Source of the DNA: Clostridiales bacterium
GTDB lineage: Bacteria; Bacillota; Clostridia; Christensenellales; Pumilibacteraceae
Assembly: GCA_022508485.1 (NCBI GenBank)
Contig: JAFLVD010000011.1
Span: 1-61,670, forward strand
Direction: 5' to 3'
DNA: 61,670 nucleotides
Notes under the pieces: generated by a model
Seen by the model: only the letters and a program-made list of their open reading frames with translations
Told to the model about the DNA's origin: nothing
Database searches by the model: none
Part shown: piece by piece, positions 1 through 6,815 of the stretch
Layout: every line of letters starts with the position of its first letter
How positions within the stretch are numbered: position 1 is the first letter of the stretch
Position numbers and translations under genes: made by a program

Positions 1-3
1 TAT

Positions 4-79
4 CGAGGTGTAGCGCAGTTGGTAGCGCGCATGGTTAGGGACCATGAGGCCGCGAGTTCGAGTCTCGCCACTTCGACCA
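4..79 (+). tRNA. tRNA-Pro(AGG)
   Basis: Cloverleaf: acceptor strands 4-10 and 69-75, anticodon stem CATGG/CCATG (30-34, 42-46) around the loop TTAGGGA, and an encoded CCA at 77-79. The anticodon at 37-39 reads AGG. G37 after the anticodon is typical of tRNA-Pro. A34 in a proline tRNA is uncommon in bacteria and would need conversion to inosine. Confidence 0.93.
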
Positions 80-83
80 AAGT

Positions 84-107
84 AAAACCGCCATAAGGCG
101 GTTTTTT
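84..107 (+). terminator. Rho-independent terminator of tRNA-Pro
   Basis: AAAACCGCC and GGCGGTTTT pair around an ATAA loop and run into a T tract. A second, outer inverted repeat (72-82 with 109-119) includes the tRNA 3' end. Confidence 0.85.
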
Positions 108-117
108 GCTTTGGTCG

Positions 118-346
118 AAATGAAGCGCCGCTATCGCGGCATGAAGAATGAAGTCGTTGAGCGGCGTAGCACGAAGACGCTCGTTTCATTCGCTAATGTC
201 GGTGGCGCTTCGCTTCATTTTTCATAAGGCGCAACGCACTGTCTTCATTTTAATAGGGCCACCGCGGATTTCCGCGGTAGTCTCGCCACAATAAAATAGG
301 TATAATCGTCCAAACTAATTACTCAAACATTTTGCATACAAAACGC
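118..346. other. Gene-free fold-back region between tRNA-Pro and the tRNA-Ser promoter
   Basis: No credible reading frame. The stretch holds imperfect inverted repeats built on ATGAAGCG/CGCTTCAT (near 120-130 and 206-220), a CCGCGG-type hairpin near 262-277, and at 279-289 an 11-nt copy of the T-arm end of tRNA-Pro (61-71). Confidence 0.6.
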
Positions 347-375
347 TTGCGAAATTCACACAATTATGCTATATT
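347..375 (+). promoter_or_regulatory. Promoter of tRNA-Ser(CGA)
   Basis: -35 TTGCGA at 347-352, a 17-bp spacer and -10 TATATT at 370-375. The tRNA begins 72 nt further on. Confidence 0.75.
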
Positions 376-447
376 ATCTATTGCAAAAGCAAATTGACCG
401 ATAACAGCGGCAATTTAATAAAAGCGCATCATCCCCGGTGCGTATAC

Positions 448-536
448 GGAGCGGTATCGAAGTGGTCATAACGGGCCTGACTCGAAATCAGGTAGCCGGC
501 AACGGCTCGTGGGTTCGAATCCCACCCGCTCCGCCA
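448..536 (+). tRNA. tRNA-Ser(CGA)
   Basis: Class II tRNA with a long variable arm, acceptor GGAGCGG/CCGCTCC, encoded CCA at 534-536, anticodon stem CCTGA/TCAGG and anticodon CGA at 483-485. Its last nine bases recur at 2939-2947, at the far side of the AT-rich islet. Confidence 0.96.
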
Positions 537-540
537 GCAA

Positions 541-571
541 GAACCTAAATCGAACATTTCGGTTTAGGTTC
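541..571 (+). terminator. Terminator hairpin after tRNA-Ser(CGA)
   Basis: GAACCTAAA and TTTAGGTTC form a long stem that continues inward through a G-T pair to a CAT loop. An interrupted T-rich stretch follows. Confidence 0.7.
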
Positions 572-617
572 ATATTTGTTTTTAAATATGTAATTATAGG
601 AGAACAAAGGAGAATAT

Positions 618-1736
618 ATGCAATTAGATGTTTTTTATTCTTGGCAGTCCGACTTGCCAGAAACAAAGAAATATATTAGCAATTGTTTGAACAATATTGC
701 AAAAGAACAGTTTGGAGAGCATTCAATAAGAATTAGCAGAGATGCAAGAAATAGCAATGGCTCTGTAAATTTGGCGGAAACACTATTTAGAAAAATTAGT
801 CAATCGGTAATTTTTGTTGCAGATTTATCAATAATCAATGCCGAGTTTAAGGGTCGCAAATGTTGCAATCCCAATGTTTTATTAGAATTAGGATATGCTA
901 TAAATAATTTGGGAATAGAAAATATTTTGATTTTATTTGATTCTAAATATGGAAATGTTGAGGATTTGCCATTTGATATTCGTCAAAACAAAATAATTAA
1001 ATTTAATTCCGAGAATAATAATAAATTCCTCAAGAATACCTTAAAAGCGGAAATCTCACAAATTCTATCTAATATAAATCCCACAATATATGATTACTTA
1101 TATTCGGAAATAAACAATCGAATTATTTCTCATCTAATGGAATTCACTAAAATATTTTATTATGAAAGTGAATGTAAGAATAGATACGACTATACATATT
1201 TTATTACAAAGAACGAAGATGAGATTATTACAGATATTGTGGATAATACTTTTCTTGGCTTTGATTTATTTAATAATCTCAGTTTGCTAGAAAACGAATT
1301 TGAGTTATTTCTTAATCAAAAAACCAATGGTTTTTTTATAAGCGATAACACGAATAGGATTTTATCAAAGATTGTTCTGTCGATGAAATCAATATCAAAA
1401 TTTTTGAATTACGACCCCTTCTTTTCACAAGTAGGTGTATTGGGTAATGAATTTGATATAATTTCAGCCAAATCGTTTAATCAATTTAATGAAGATAAGT
1501 TAGTTCTTCTAAAAAGGTCGGGTAATCCTCTAAATAATAACGGGGTAATTATATCTGCAAATTTTATTACTATGAACAAAGTTCAGGCTATAAGAGGAAT
1601 ATATAAATGTGTTAATCCAGAATATTTTGTTAAGGTTATTAAAAATTACATAAATGCTATTATTGATTGGAGCAAATATACAAATGATACACGATTAAAG
1701 CAGTTAGCAGAAATTAAAAGTAATAATCAAAAATAG
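618..1736 (+). CDS. TIR-like (predicted nucleotide-binding) protein
   Basis: A 372-residue cytosolic protein. Residues 1-130 match the TIR-like/deoxyribosyltransferase-like fold often found in phage-defence genes: it begins LDVFYSWQSD, has FVADLSIINA near 66-75, and NPNVLLELGYA at 84-94, where Glu90 is the expected catalytic position for NAD-type substrates. Residues 130-372 are an unrecognised, probably sensing, domain. AAAGGAG six bases upstream supports the ATG. The gene is far more AT-rich than most of its neighbours and lies just after tRNA-Ser(CGA), so it was probably acquired with the hydrolase downstream. The fold assignment is reasonably firm. A defence role is inference, because no partner gene is present. 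Confidence 0.85.
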   Translation: MQLDVFYSWQSDLPETKKYISNCLNNIAKEQFGEHSIRISRDARNSNGSVNLAETLFRKISQSVIFVADLSIINAEFKGRKCCNPNVLLELGYAINNLGIENILILFDSKYGNVEDLPFDIRQNKIIKFNSENNNKFLKNTLKAEISQILSNINPTIYDYLYSEINNRIISHLMEFTKIFYYESECKNRYDYTYFITKNEDEIITDIVDNTFLGFDLFNNLSLLENEFELFLNQKTNGFFISDNTNRILSKIVLSMKSISKFLNYDPFFSQVGVLGNEFDIISAKSFNQFNEDKLVLLKRSGNPLNNNGVIISANFITMNKVQAIRGIYKCVNPEYFVKVIKNYINAIIDWSKYTNDTRLKQLAEIKSNNQK

Positions 1737-1762
1737 CGGACGGTTTATGCCGTGAAGACCGC

Positions 1763-1791
1763 TTGACGTGAAAAAGGAGTGTGTATATTAA
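1763..1791 (+). promoter_or_regulatory. Predicted promoter before a hairpin-rich gene-free stretch
   Basis: -35 TTGACG at 1763-1768, a 17-bp spacer and -10 TATTAA at 1786-1791. No convincing ORF follows, so it may drive an RNA. Confidence 0.55.
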
Positions 1792-1797
1792 CAACGA

Positions 1798-2014
1798 AAA
1801 TGCGTTTACGCGTATTAAGTCAAGCATATGTAGTACAAAAGCGCGTGTGCGAAAATATCCAAACACGCGCGACGAGCGAATCTGCAAAGGCGATTGCCAA
1901 GCGGGTCAGCGGCAACGCCTTTGTCCGCTCGGCGTTTCGTCAGTCGTTCGGTTTGTTGCGGCGGGTGCTTGATTGCGCCGCGCAGCGGCGCACTTGTATA
2001 TATCAAGCACCCGC
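1798..2014 (+). ncRNA. Candidate structured RNA (hairpin cluster)
   Basis: Between the TIR-like gene and the hydrolase there is no believable protein. Instead four helices follow the promoter: GCG TTTA CGC near 1802; GCGCGTGT (1841-1848) with ACACGCGC (1863-1870); AAAGGCG..TGCC with GGCA..CGCCTTT (1886-1922); and a 54-nt hairpin pairing 1961-1973 with 2002-2014, with an inner GCGCCGC/GCGGCGC stem. Overlapping short ORFs on both strands have no family features. An alternative reading is that these are inserted palindromic repeats with no transcript. Confidence 0.4.
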
Positions 2015-2024
2015 CATAGTGCCA
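1977..2024 (+). repeat. Interspersed repeat, copy 1 of 3
   Basis: A 48-49-bp unit containing GCCGCG(C/T)AGCGGCGCAC followed by a TATATATCAAGCAC core. It recurs at 34428-34476 and 45461-45509. This copy sits just upstream of the hydrolase promoter. Confidence 0.8.
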
Positions 2025-2051
2025 AAGTGATGTTTTATCTTTGTGATATGG

Positions 2052-2080
2052 TTGAAATAACTTTTCGTTTTTGATATAAT
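2052..2080 (+). promoter_or_regulatory. Promoter giving a leaderless hydrolase mRNA
   Basis: TTGAAA (2052-2057), a 17-bp spacer and a perfect TATAAT (2075-2080). The ATG at 2087 lies six bases after the -10 box, where transcription should start. There is no ribosome site. Confidence 0.8.
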
Positions 2081-2086
2081 ATTTCC

Positions 2087-2929
2087 ATGGAAAAACGTAC
2101 AAAAAATCAACTGATTCCTAACGGCTGTTTTGTTGAAATTCAAAACCATAAGCTTCATTTGTATATCAGCGGGTGCGAACATAGCCAATCGCTTGTGTTT
2201 ATGTCGGGTTCGGCTACTGTTGCTCCGGTTTACGATTTTAAAAATTTATATGAGAAATTAAAAGACAAATATAATATCATAGTGATAGAAAAATTCGGTT
2301 ATGGGTATTCGGATATTTTTGAAACGCCTTGCGATATTGACACGCTTGTAGAAATAGATAGAACAGTATTAGAAAAATCGCAAATTAAAAAACCTTACAT
2401 TTTGCTCCCACACTCCATGTCGGGTCTAGAAGCAATAAGATGGAAACAGCAATTCCCCGATGAAATAAAAGCAATTATCGGCATTGATATGGCTACGCCT
2501 TTTGCTTATGAAAAATGGACGGAAAAGAAAATACAAAAAACTATTAAGTTGTTTTCTTTTATTAAGAAATTGAAAATACATTTAATTCCGAAAATATATC
2601 CTCTAAGTAATCGCTCGTTGTTGCCGAGTGAAATCAAGCAGCAGAAACTGTTAATGAAAAGAAATGCTTTTAATATTTGCTATATAAATGAAGCCAAGGC
2701 TGTTTTGCAAAATGCAAGAACAGTTTTAAATTCGGATTATATTCGGTGTCCTATGCTTTTGTTTTCGTCAAACGGAAAGCAAATTGATAAATATTGGGTT
2801 GAAAATCAGCAAAAATTTGCCGAGTTAATGAATGCAAAACTTATTTGTTATAATTGCGGTCATTACATTCACTACTATAAAAGCCTTGAAATGGTAAACG
2901 AGATAAACCAATTCATAAATTCGTTTTAG
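2087..2929 (+). CDS. Alpha/beta-hydrolase family protein
   Basis: A 280-residue soluble enzyme. The motif PHSMSG carries the probable nucleophile serine (the usual form is GHSxGG), IIGIDMATP follows the nucleophile strand, and GHYIHYY near the C-terminus supplies the catalytic histidine. Substrate unknown. The gene is AT-rich like the TIR-like gene, which suggests they arrived together. The start coincides with the predicted transcription start, so translation is probably leaderless. A copy of the tRNA-Ser 3' end begins 10 bases after the stop. Confidence 0.88.
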   Translation: MEKRTKNQLIPNGCFVEIQNHKLHLYISGCEHSQSLVFMSGSATVAPVYDFKNLYEKLKDKYNIIVIEKFGYGYSDIFETPCDIDTLVEIDRTVLEKSQIKKPYILLPHSMSGLEAIRWKQQFPDEIKAIIGIDMATPFAYEKWTEKKIQKTIKLFSFIKKLKIHLIPKIYPLSNRSLLPSEIKQQKLLMKRNAFNICYINEAKAVLQNARTVLNSDYIRCPMLLFSSNGKQIDKYWVENQQKFAELMNAKLICYNCGHYIHYYKSLEMVNEINQFINSF

Positions 2930-2938
2930 ATTACGTTT

Positions 2939-2987
2939 GCTCCGCCAAATCAAGGCTCACCCAATAGGGTGCGTTTTTGCGTGGCGG
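2939..2987 (+). repeat. tRNA-Ser 3'-end remnant plus CCAATAGGGTGCG hairpin
   Basis: GCTCCGCCA at 2939-2947 repeats the last nine bases of tRNA-Ser(CGA). It is followed by a hairpin: CACCC AATA GGGTG inside an outer CCGCCA/TGGCGG pair, with a T run at 2974-2978. Nearly the same tail follows tRNA-Ser(GCT) at 34079-34118. It reads as the right end of an islet inserted into a tRNA-Ser gene, and probably serves as the hydrolase terminator. Confidence 0.65.
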
Positions 2988-3096
2988 AAAGGACGGACAA
3001 ATGTAAAAACCCACGGTAATGAACCTTTTGATTATTCCCGATACAGTAAAGAAAAACAACGAAAGTACAAACAAGAAAACAATCATTATACGCTGT

Positions 3097-3921
3097 TTAT
3101 TTACTGAGTTCGTCGGATTCATCGCTCGGCAAGACGGTTATGATAAGTTTACTCGACGGCTTGGAATTTTCGGTTATTCCTGCGCCGAGTTCAACTCTGT
3201 ACAGCAAAATCTCCTCGTTTTGACATGGCTTTTTTGCTATTATCAAGTATATCGGATCATATTCGATAAAATTGACTGTACGAACAATATCAAAGACATC
3301 TTTATTATATTTTATCCCTACGCAGCCTGCATTGATTGAGTATTGTCTGCCGTTATAACCTCTCGGGCTTGGCACAATTTCCAAAGCATATCCGCCAACG
3401 GTAAGCGTGTACGTTTCCCAATGCAGTTCGTTAGCCGGTATTATCACGTCCCGTGTGCTCGAAATATGTTTCCACTCGTTACGCGGAGTAGTCCAACAGT
3501 CCTCATCACGGTCATAAGTTGCGCCGCTATACAACGCACCCCTGACTCCTTGTATCGGTTTATAGGCCACGTCATCTTTGGCCGGAACGGTTGTCCTAAA
3601 CCCCAAAACAACCGCCAAAACTATAACAGCAATAAATGCGATTGCGCATACGGTGGAGATTATTACAAACAGCTTGCGCGAGCGCAATATTATCCGGTTC
3701 TTTTGTACTATAACCTTTTCAGTGGGTTCGTCCGAATATAATTCCTCTACGCTCACGCCGAAGTATTCGGAAAGCAACCTACGCGATTCGCTGCTCGGCA
3801 ATCCCAAACCATTTTCCCACTTGGCTACGGCGCTGCGGCTTACGTAAATGCTTTCGGCAAGCTCAGACTGCGATACGCCTTTTTGTGCGCGCAACTCTTT
3901 TAGCTTTTCGTTGAACTGCAT
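3097..3921 (-). CDS. Membrane-anchored XRE-family regulator
   Basis: 274 residues. Residues 1-60 are an XRE/Cro helix-turn-helix (SQSELAESIYVSRSAVAKWENG). A single membrane segment (about 85-110, LFVIISTVCAIAFIAVIVLAVV) is followed by an extracellular C-terminal domain of unknown function. AAGGAGGG precedes the ATG. The layout suggests a DNA-binding protein that senses something outside the membrane; targets are unknown, and its own upstream region is the first place to look. It stands alone, convergent with the hydrolase. Confidence 0.88.
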   Translation of the reverse strand: MQFNEKLKELRAQKGVSQSELAESIYVSRSAVAKWENGLGLPSSESRRLLSEYFGVSVEELYSDEPTEKVIVQKNRIILRSRKLFVIISTVCAIAFIAVIVLAVVLGFRTTVPAKDDVAYKPIQGVRGALYSGATYDRDEDCWTTPRNEWKHISSTRDVIIPANELHWETYTLTVGGYALEIVPSPRGYNGRQYSINAGCVGIKYNKDVFDIVRTVNFIEYDPIYLIIAKKPCQNEEILLYRVELGAGITENSKPSSKLIITVLPSDESDELSK

Positions 3922-3983
3922 AACGCCCTCCTTTTTAATTTGTACACATTATATCACAGCCAAGAATAAAAATAAATACTTCA

Positions 3984-4016
3984 TGCCGTTACTTTGTCCG
4001 TTTCTGCCGTTACTTT
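3984..4016. repeat. Two direct repeats upstream of the XRE gene
   Basis: TGCCGTTACTTT occurs at 3984-3995 and 4005-4016, 21 bp apart (two helical turns), which is typical spacing for a protein binding one face of DNA. The rest of the 3922-4247 gap is AT-rich with no ORF. Confidence 0.45.
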
Positions 4017-4123
4017 TGTGTTTGCTTTATGTTACGATAAGCATATGAGCTAATCTAGCGACATTATTTAATTTGATTATATTCGTGCAATGTATAAAAT
4101 TCGGTTTAGTTTACAACTGCCCT

Positions 4124-4164
4124 GCCACGCAATGCGCAGCCAATAGGGTGCGTTCTTTCGTGGC
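4124..4164. repeat. CCAATAGGGTGCG hairpin element, second copy
   Basis: GCCACG (4124-4129) pairs with CGTGGC (4159-4164). Between them is the same CCAATAGGGTGCG core seen at 2961 and 34100. The core and the TTTCGTGGC flank are shared with the first copy. Confidence 0.7.
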
Positions 4165-4188
4165 TATTCGTGTCGGCGAAAATCGGTA

Positions 4189-4217
4189 TTGACTTTTTGG
4201 GGTTTTTCTGCTACAAT
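4189..4217 (+). promoter_or_regulatory. Promoter of the phosphatase lipoprotein
   Basis: TTGACT (4189-4194), a 17-bp spacer and TACAAT (4212-4217). The leader is about 24 nt. Confidence 0.8.
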
Positions 4218-4247
4218 AGTAAAAATTTTTACTTTGGGGATTTTGTG

Positions 4248-5384
4248 ATGAATAGGTGGAAAAAGGTTGTTTCCCTGCTGTGCGTTGCGCTTTGCACGCT
4301 GACAGTTCTTTGCGGTTGCGGCGATAACGGCAATCAAACTGTCGAGTGCGACTTTGTCCTTTCCGATTTGGGCGACAGCGTGTGCTTGCATTCCGACCTT
4401 CAAGCCGAGTATCTTGCGAGCGACTATAAAGCCGTGCCCTCTTCCGCCAAAGGCACCGAGGAACTGAGCCGGCCCAAGCCGGCCGTTCTGTCCTGGACCG
4501 CTCTGCCCAAAGAGCAGCTCGAAATAACCGCTTACAGCGTTAAAATCCAAGACGACCTTAATCGGTACGATCCCATAATCGTTTACAGCACGGAACCGAG
4601 CGTCGAGCTTTACAATCTGTATATCGGCACGAATTACGTATGGAAGGTAACCGCGCACTTTTCTGACGGGCGGAAGAGCGAATCCGGCTGGGCGAGCTTT
4701 ACTACGGAAGACACCGCGCCGCGCAATCTGTACGTGGACGGAGTAACCAACGTACGCGATATCGGCGGCTGGGCAATCCCGGACGGCAGAGTTCGCCAGG
4801 GTATGATGTACCGCTGCGGCCGGCTTAACGAGAGCGAAAGATCGGACGTTGTTATCGAAATAACCGTCGACGGAATAGACACCATGCGCGGAACGCTCGG
4901 CGTAAAATCGGAAATCGACCTTCGCATGCCCAACGCCCACAACGTCGAAACGGGCGGCATTACGAGCAGTCCGCTCGGCGAGGATATAAACTACTACAAC
5001 GTTCCGCTCGAATGGGATCAAGGCAACTACCTTATGTACAATCTCGAATCGGTAAAAGAATTCTTTTCGCTCGCCGCGGACGAAAGCAACTATCCGTTCA
5101 TTTTCCACTGCGACATCGGAACGGACAGAACGGGGCTTTTCGCCGTTCTTATAAACGGTCTGTTGGGCGTATCCGAGGAAGACCTGTACCGCGATTATCT
5201 GTTTTCCAACTTCGGAAAAATCAAAAGATCGAGAACGCTTAGCAACATTCAAAGCAACTACCTTTCCACCATTAGAAGCTGCAACGGAACCACGTTTAGC
5301 GAAAAGGTGGAAAACTGCCTTTTGGAAGTCGTCGGTGTTCCTCAGTCCGACATTGACGCCATCAGAGCAATAATGACGGAATAA
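4248..5384 (+). CDS. Tyrosine-protein phosphatase, lipoprotein
   Basis: 378 residues from the ATG at 4248, chosen because it begins a signal peptide (MNRWKK, a hydrophobic stretch, then LCGC as lipobox). A fibronectin-like region (VLSWTALPKEQLEITAYSV) is followed by a Y_phosphatase3-type domain: VRDIGGW, MYRCGRL, and the signature HCDIGTDRTG (Cys-x5-Arg). It should sit on the outer face of the membrane and remove phosphate from tyrosine or another phospho-substrate. It has its own promoter and shares a bidirectional terminator with the convergent oxidoreductase. Confidence 0.92.
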   Translation: MNRWKKVVSLLCVALCTLTVLCGCGDNGNQTVECDFVLSDLGDSVCLHSDLQAEYLASDYKAVPSSAKGTEELSRPKPAVLSWTALPKEQLEITAYSVKIQDDLNRYDPIIVYSTEPSVELYNLYIGTNYVWKVTAHFSDGRKSESGWASFTTEDTAPRNLYVDGVTNVRDIGGWAIPDGRVRQGMMYRCGRLNESERSDVVIEITVDGIDTMRGTLGVKSEIDLRMPNAHNVETGGITSSPLGEDINYYNVPLEWDQGNYLMYNLESVKEFFSLAADESNYPFIFHCDIGTDRTGLFAVLINGLLGVSEEDLYRDYLFSNFGKIKRSRTLSNIQSNYLSTIRSCNGTTFSEKVENCLLEVVGVPQSDIDAIRAIMTE

Positions 5385-5435
5385 TTTTTATCGGCGCGCA
5401 TTACGGCGGTTTTATAAATCTGTCTTTTGAAAAAC

Positions 5436-5468
5436 AAAAATCGGTAGGCCGTAACGCTTACCGATTTT
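5436..5468. terminator. Bidirectional terminator
   Basis: AAAAATCGGTA and TACCGATTTT pair around a short loop between two convergent genes. T tracts occur in both directions. Confidence 0.85.
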
Positions 5469-5506
5469 AATTATATCTTCTTTTATTTATATCTTCGATT
5501 TCGACT

Positions 5507-6496
5507 TTACTTCTCGCACGGATATACGACGCCCAACTGCCTGCGGCATTCGTCAAGCAAGGTCATTGTGTCTATCGTGGCCTGCGCCGGACAAAATTCG
5601 CTGTCGACTTTTCCGCTTCGGATTTCTTCCGCGACCCGGCGGAATTGAGTTGCGTACAAAAGCGCGTTTATTTTAAAGCTATCTTTGTTCTTTCCGGTGA
5701 GCCTGCCGCGCTTTGCCATGTGGAAAAACGGCACCGTTATTCTTCCGTCCGAGCCTTCTATAACCAGCTTTTCCCCGATCAGCTTGTCCATAGATACGGT
5801 CAAGTCCGCGCGGAATGCGCCGTAGTCCATTGTAATCTTTTCGGAAATATCCACGCCTCCCCTTTTTTCACCCTCGGCGGTTATCTTTTTCGGCATTCCG
5901 AAAAGCTCGTACATGTACCTAATCGGATATATCCCGATATCGAGCAGCGCGCCGCCTATAAGCTCGGGCGAAGTGAGCCGAGGGTTATCGGAAAATTGTA
6001 GCATCGGGAAAGCGTACGTAACCGACGCCGACTTAATCTCGCCCACTCTTCCCGACTTAACCCAGTCGCGGACGATATGCGCCGGCTTGTTGTGCCAAGT
6101 CCACATCGCCTCGGAAACATACACACCCTTTTCGCGCGCCGCGCCGAAAACCTCGCGCGCCTCGTTTGCGTTTACCGTAAACGGCTTTTCGCAAAGAACG
6201 GGCACGCCGAGAGATACGGCAAGCCGAGTATAGTAACCGTGAACGTCGTGAGTAGTCGCAACGTACACGCCCTCGACGCCGTCGAAGGTAATCGCCTGCT
6301 CGGCGGTGTCGGTGGAGGCGCAGCCGAAGCGCGAAGCAAACTTCTCGGCGCGCGACTTGGTGCGGTTCCAGCACGCGACGATTTTACCGCCGCCGTCTTT
6401 TAAAAGCTCTTTGGCAACTCCGCCGGCTATTCCGCCGCAGCCGATAAACGCCCACCCGAACGGTCTGTTTTCCGTCTCAACGCTTCTTTTATCCAT
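5507..6496 (-). CDS. Gfo/Idh/MocA family oxidoreductase
   Basis: 329 residues. The N-terminal Rossmann domain begins AFIGCGGIAGG, the NAD(P)-domain marker CEKPF is near residue 108, and the C-terminal dehydrogenase half includes GGALLDIGIYPI. It probably oxidises or reduces a sugar, sugar alcohol or related polyol using NAD(P). No carbohydrate genes are adjacent, so the substrate is open. The ATG lies six bases after a -10 box with no ribosome site, so the mRNA should be leaderless. The promoter and first seven codons are duplicated at 9584-9645. Confidence 0.93.
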   Translation of the reverse strand: MDKRSVETENRPFGWAFIGCGGIAGGVAKELLKDGGGKIVACWNRTKSRAEKFASRFGCASTDTAEQAITFDGVEGVYVATTHDVHGYYTRLAVSLGVPVLCEKPFTVNANEAREVFGAAREKGVYVSEAMWTWHNKPAHIVRDWVKSGRVGEIKSASVTYAFPMLQFSDNPRLTSPELIGGALLDIGIYPIRYMYELFGMPKKITAEGEKRGGVDISEKITMDYGAFRADLTVSMDKLIGEKLVIEGSDGRITVPFFHMAKRGRLTGKNKDSFKINALLYATQFRRVAEEIRSGKVDSEFCPAQATIDTMTLLDECRRQLGVVYPCEK

Positions 6497-6537
6497 ACCG
6501 ACATTATAGCACGGTTTAACCTAAAATTCAATAGCTG
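6476..6537. repeat. 62-bp duplicated promoter/start segment, original
   Basis: This segment holds the minus-strand promoter TTGAAT (6526-6531), 17 bp, TATAAT (6503-6508) and the first codons of the oxidoreductase. It is 59/62 identical to 9584-9645. Confidence 0.9.
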
Positions 6538-6815
6538 TACGTGCTTTGACCGGGCTTTTCCCCTTACGCTTATCCGTTTTTGCGCAGCATAATAATGTGG
6601 TGTTTTCCGCTACCGACCAATTCGACAACATTCGGTATATTGATTTCGCGGTAAAGGCGATTGTTTTACGCGAAAGAATATCGGAAAGAAAACTTACTCT
6701 TTACTTTTTGACAGATTGGTGTTATAATATTTATATGAATAGATAAAATCGATATCGAGGGGTTTTGTTTCGATAAAATCGTTTTTTTCGAGAAGTTTTT
6801 GCAAGGAGGTGCCGA
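6538..6815 (+). other. Intergenic region and leader of the acyltransferase
   Basis: No ORF. A TATAAT at 6723-6728 with TTTACT 17 bp upstream is the likely promoter. The leader contains repeated ATCGAT/TCGATAAAATCG inverted motifs (6748-6790) and ends in AAGGAGGTG just before the ATG at 6816. Confidence 0.5.

Noticed and set aside
466-666. Minus-strand ORF over tRNA-Ser(CGA), and a similar one at 34015-34257
   Set aside because: These are the well-known false proteins (VGFEPTS-like and RRRRDSNPRS-like) made by translating tRNA genes backwards.
1779-2188. Several overlapping ORFs on both strands between the TIR-like gene and the hydrolase
   Set aside because: They run through strong palindromes, lack family features and have mutually exclusive frames.
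4164-5252. Minus-strand ORF opposite the phosphatase
   Set aside because: The plus strand has a signal peptide, a Cys-x5-Arg motif and a promoter. The reverse frame has none of these.
6708-6728. TTGACA followed by TATAAT before the acyltransferase gene
   Set aside because: The spacer is only 9 bp. The TATAAT is more likely used with TTTACT 17 bp upstream.
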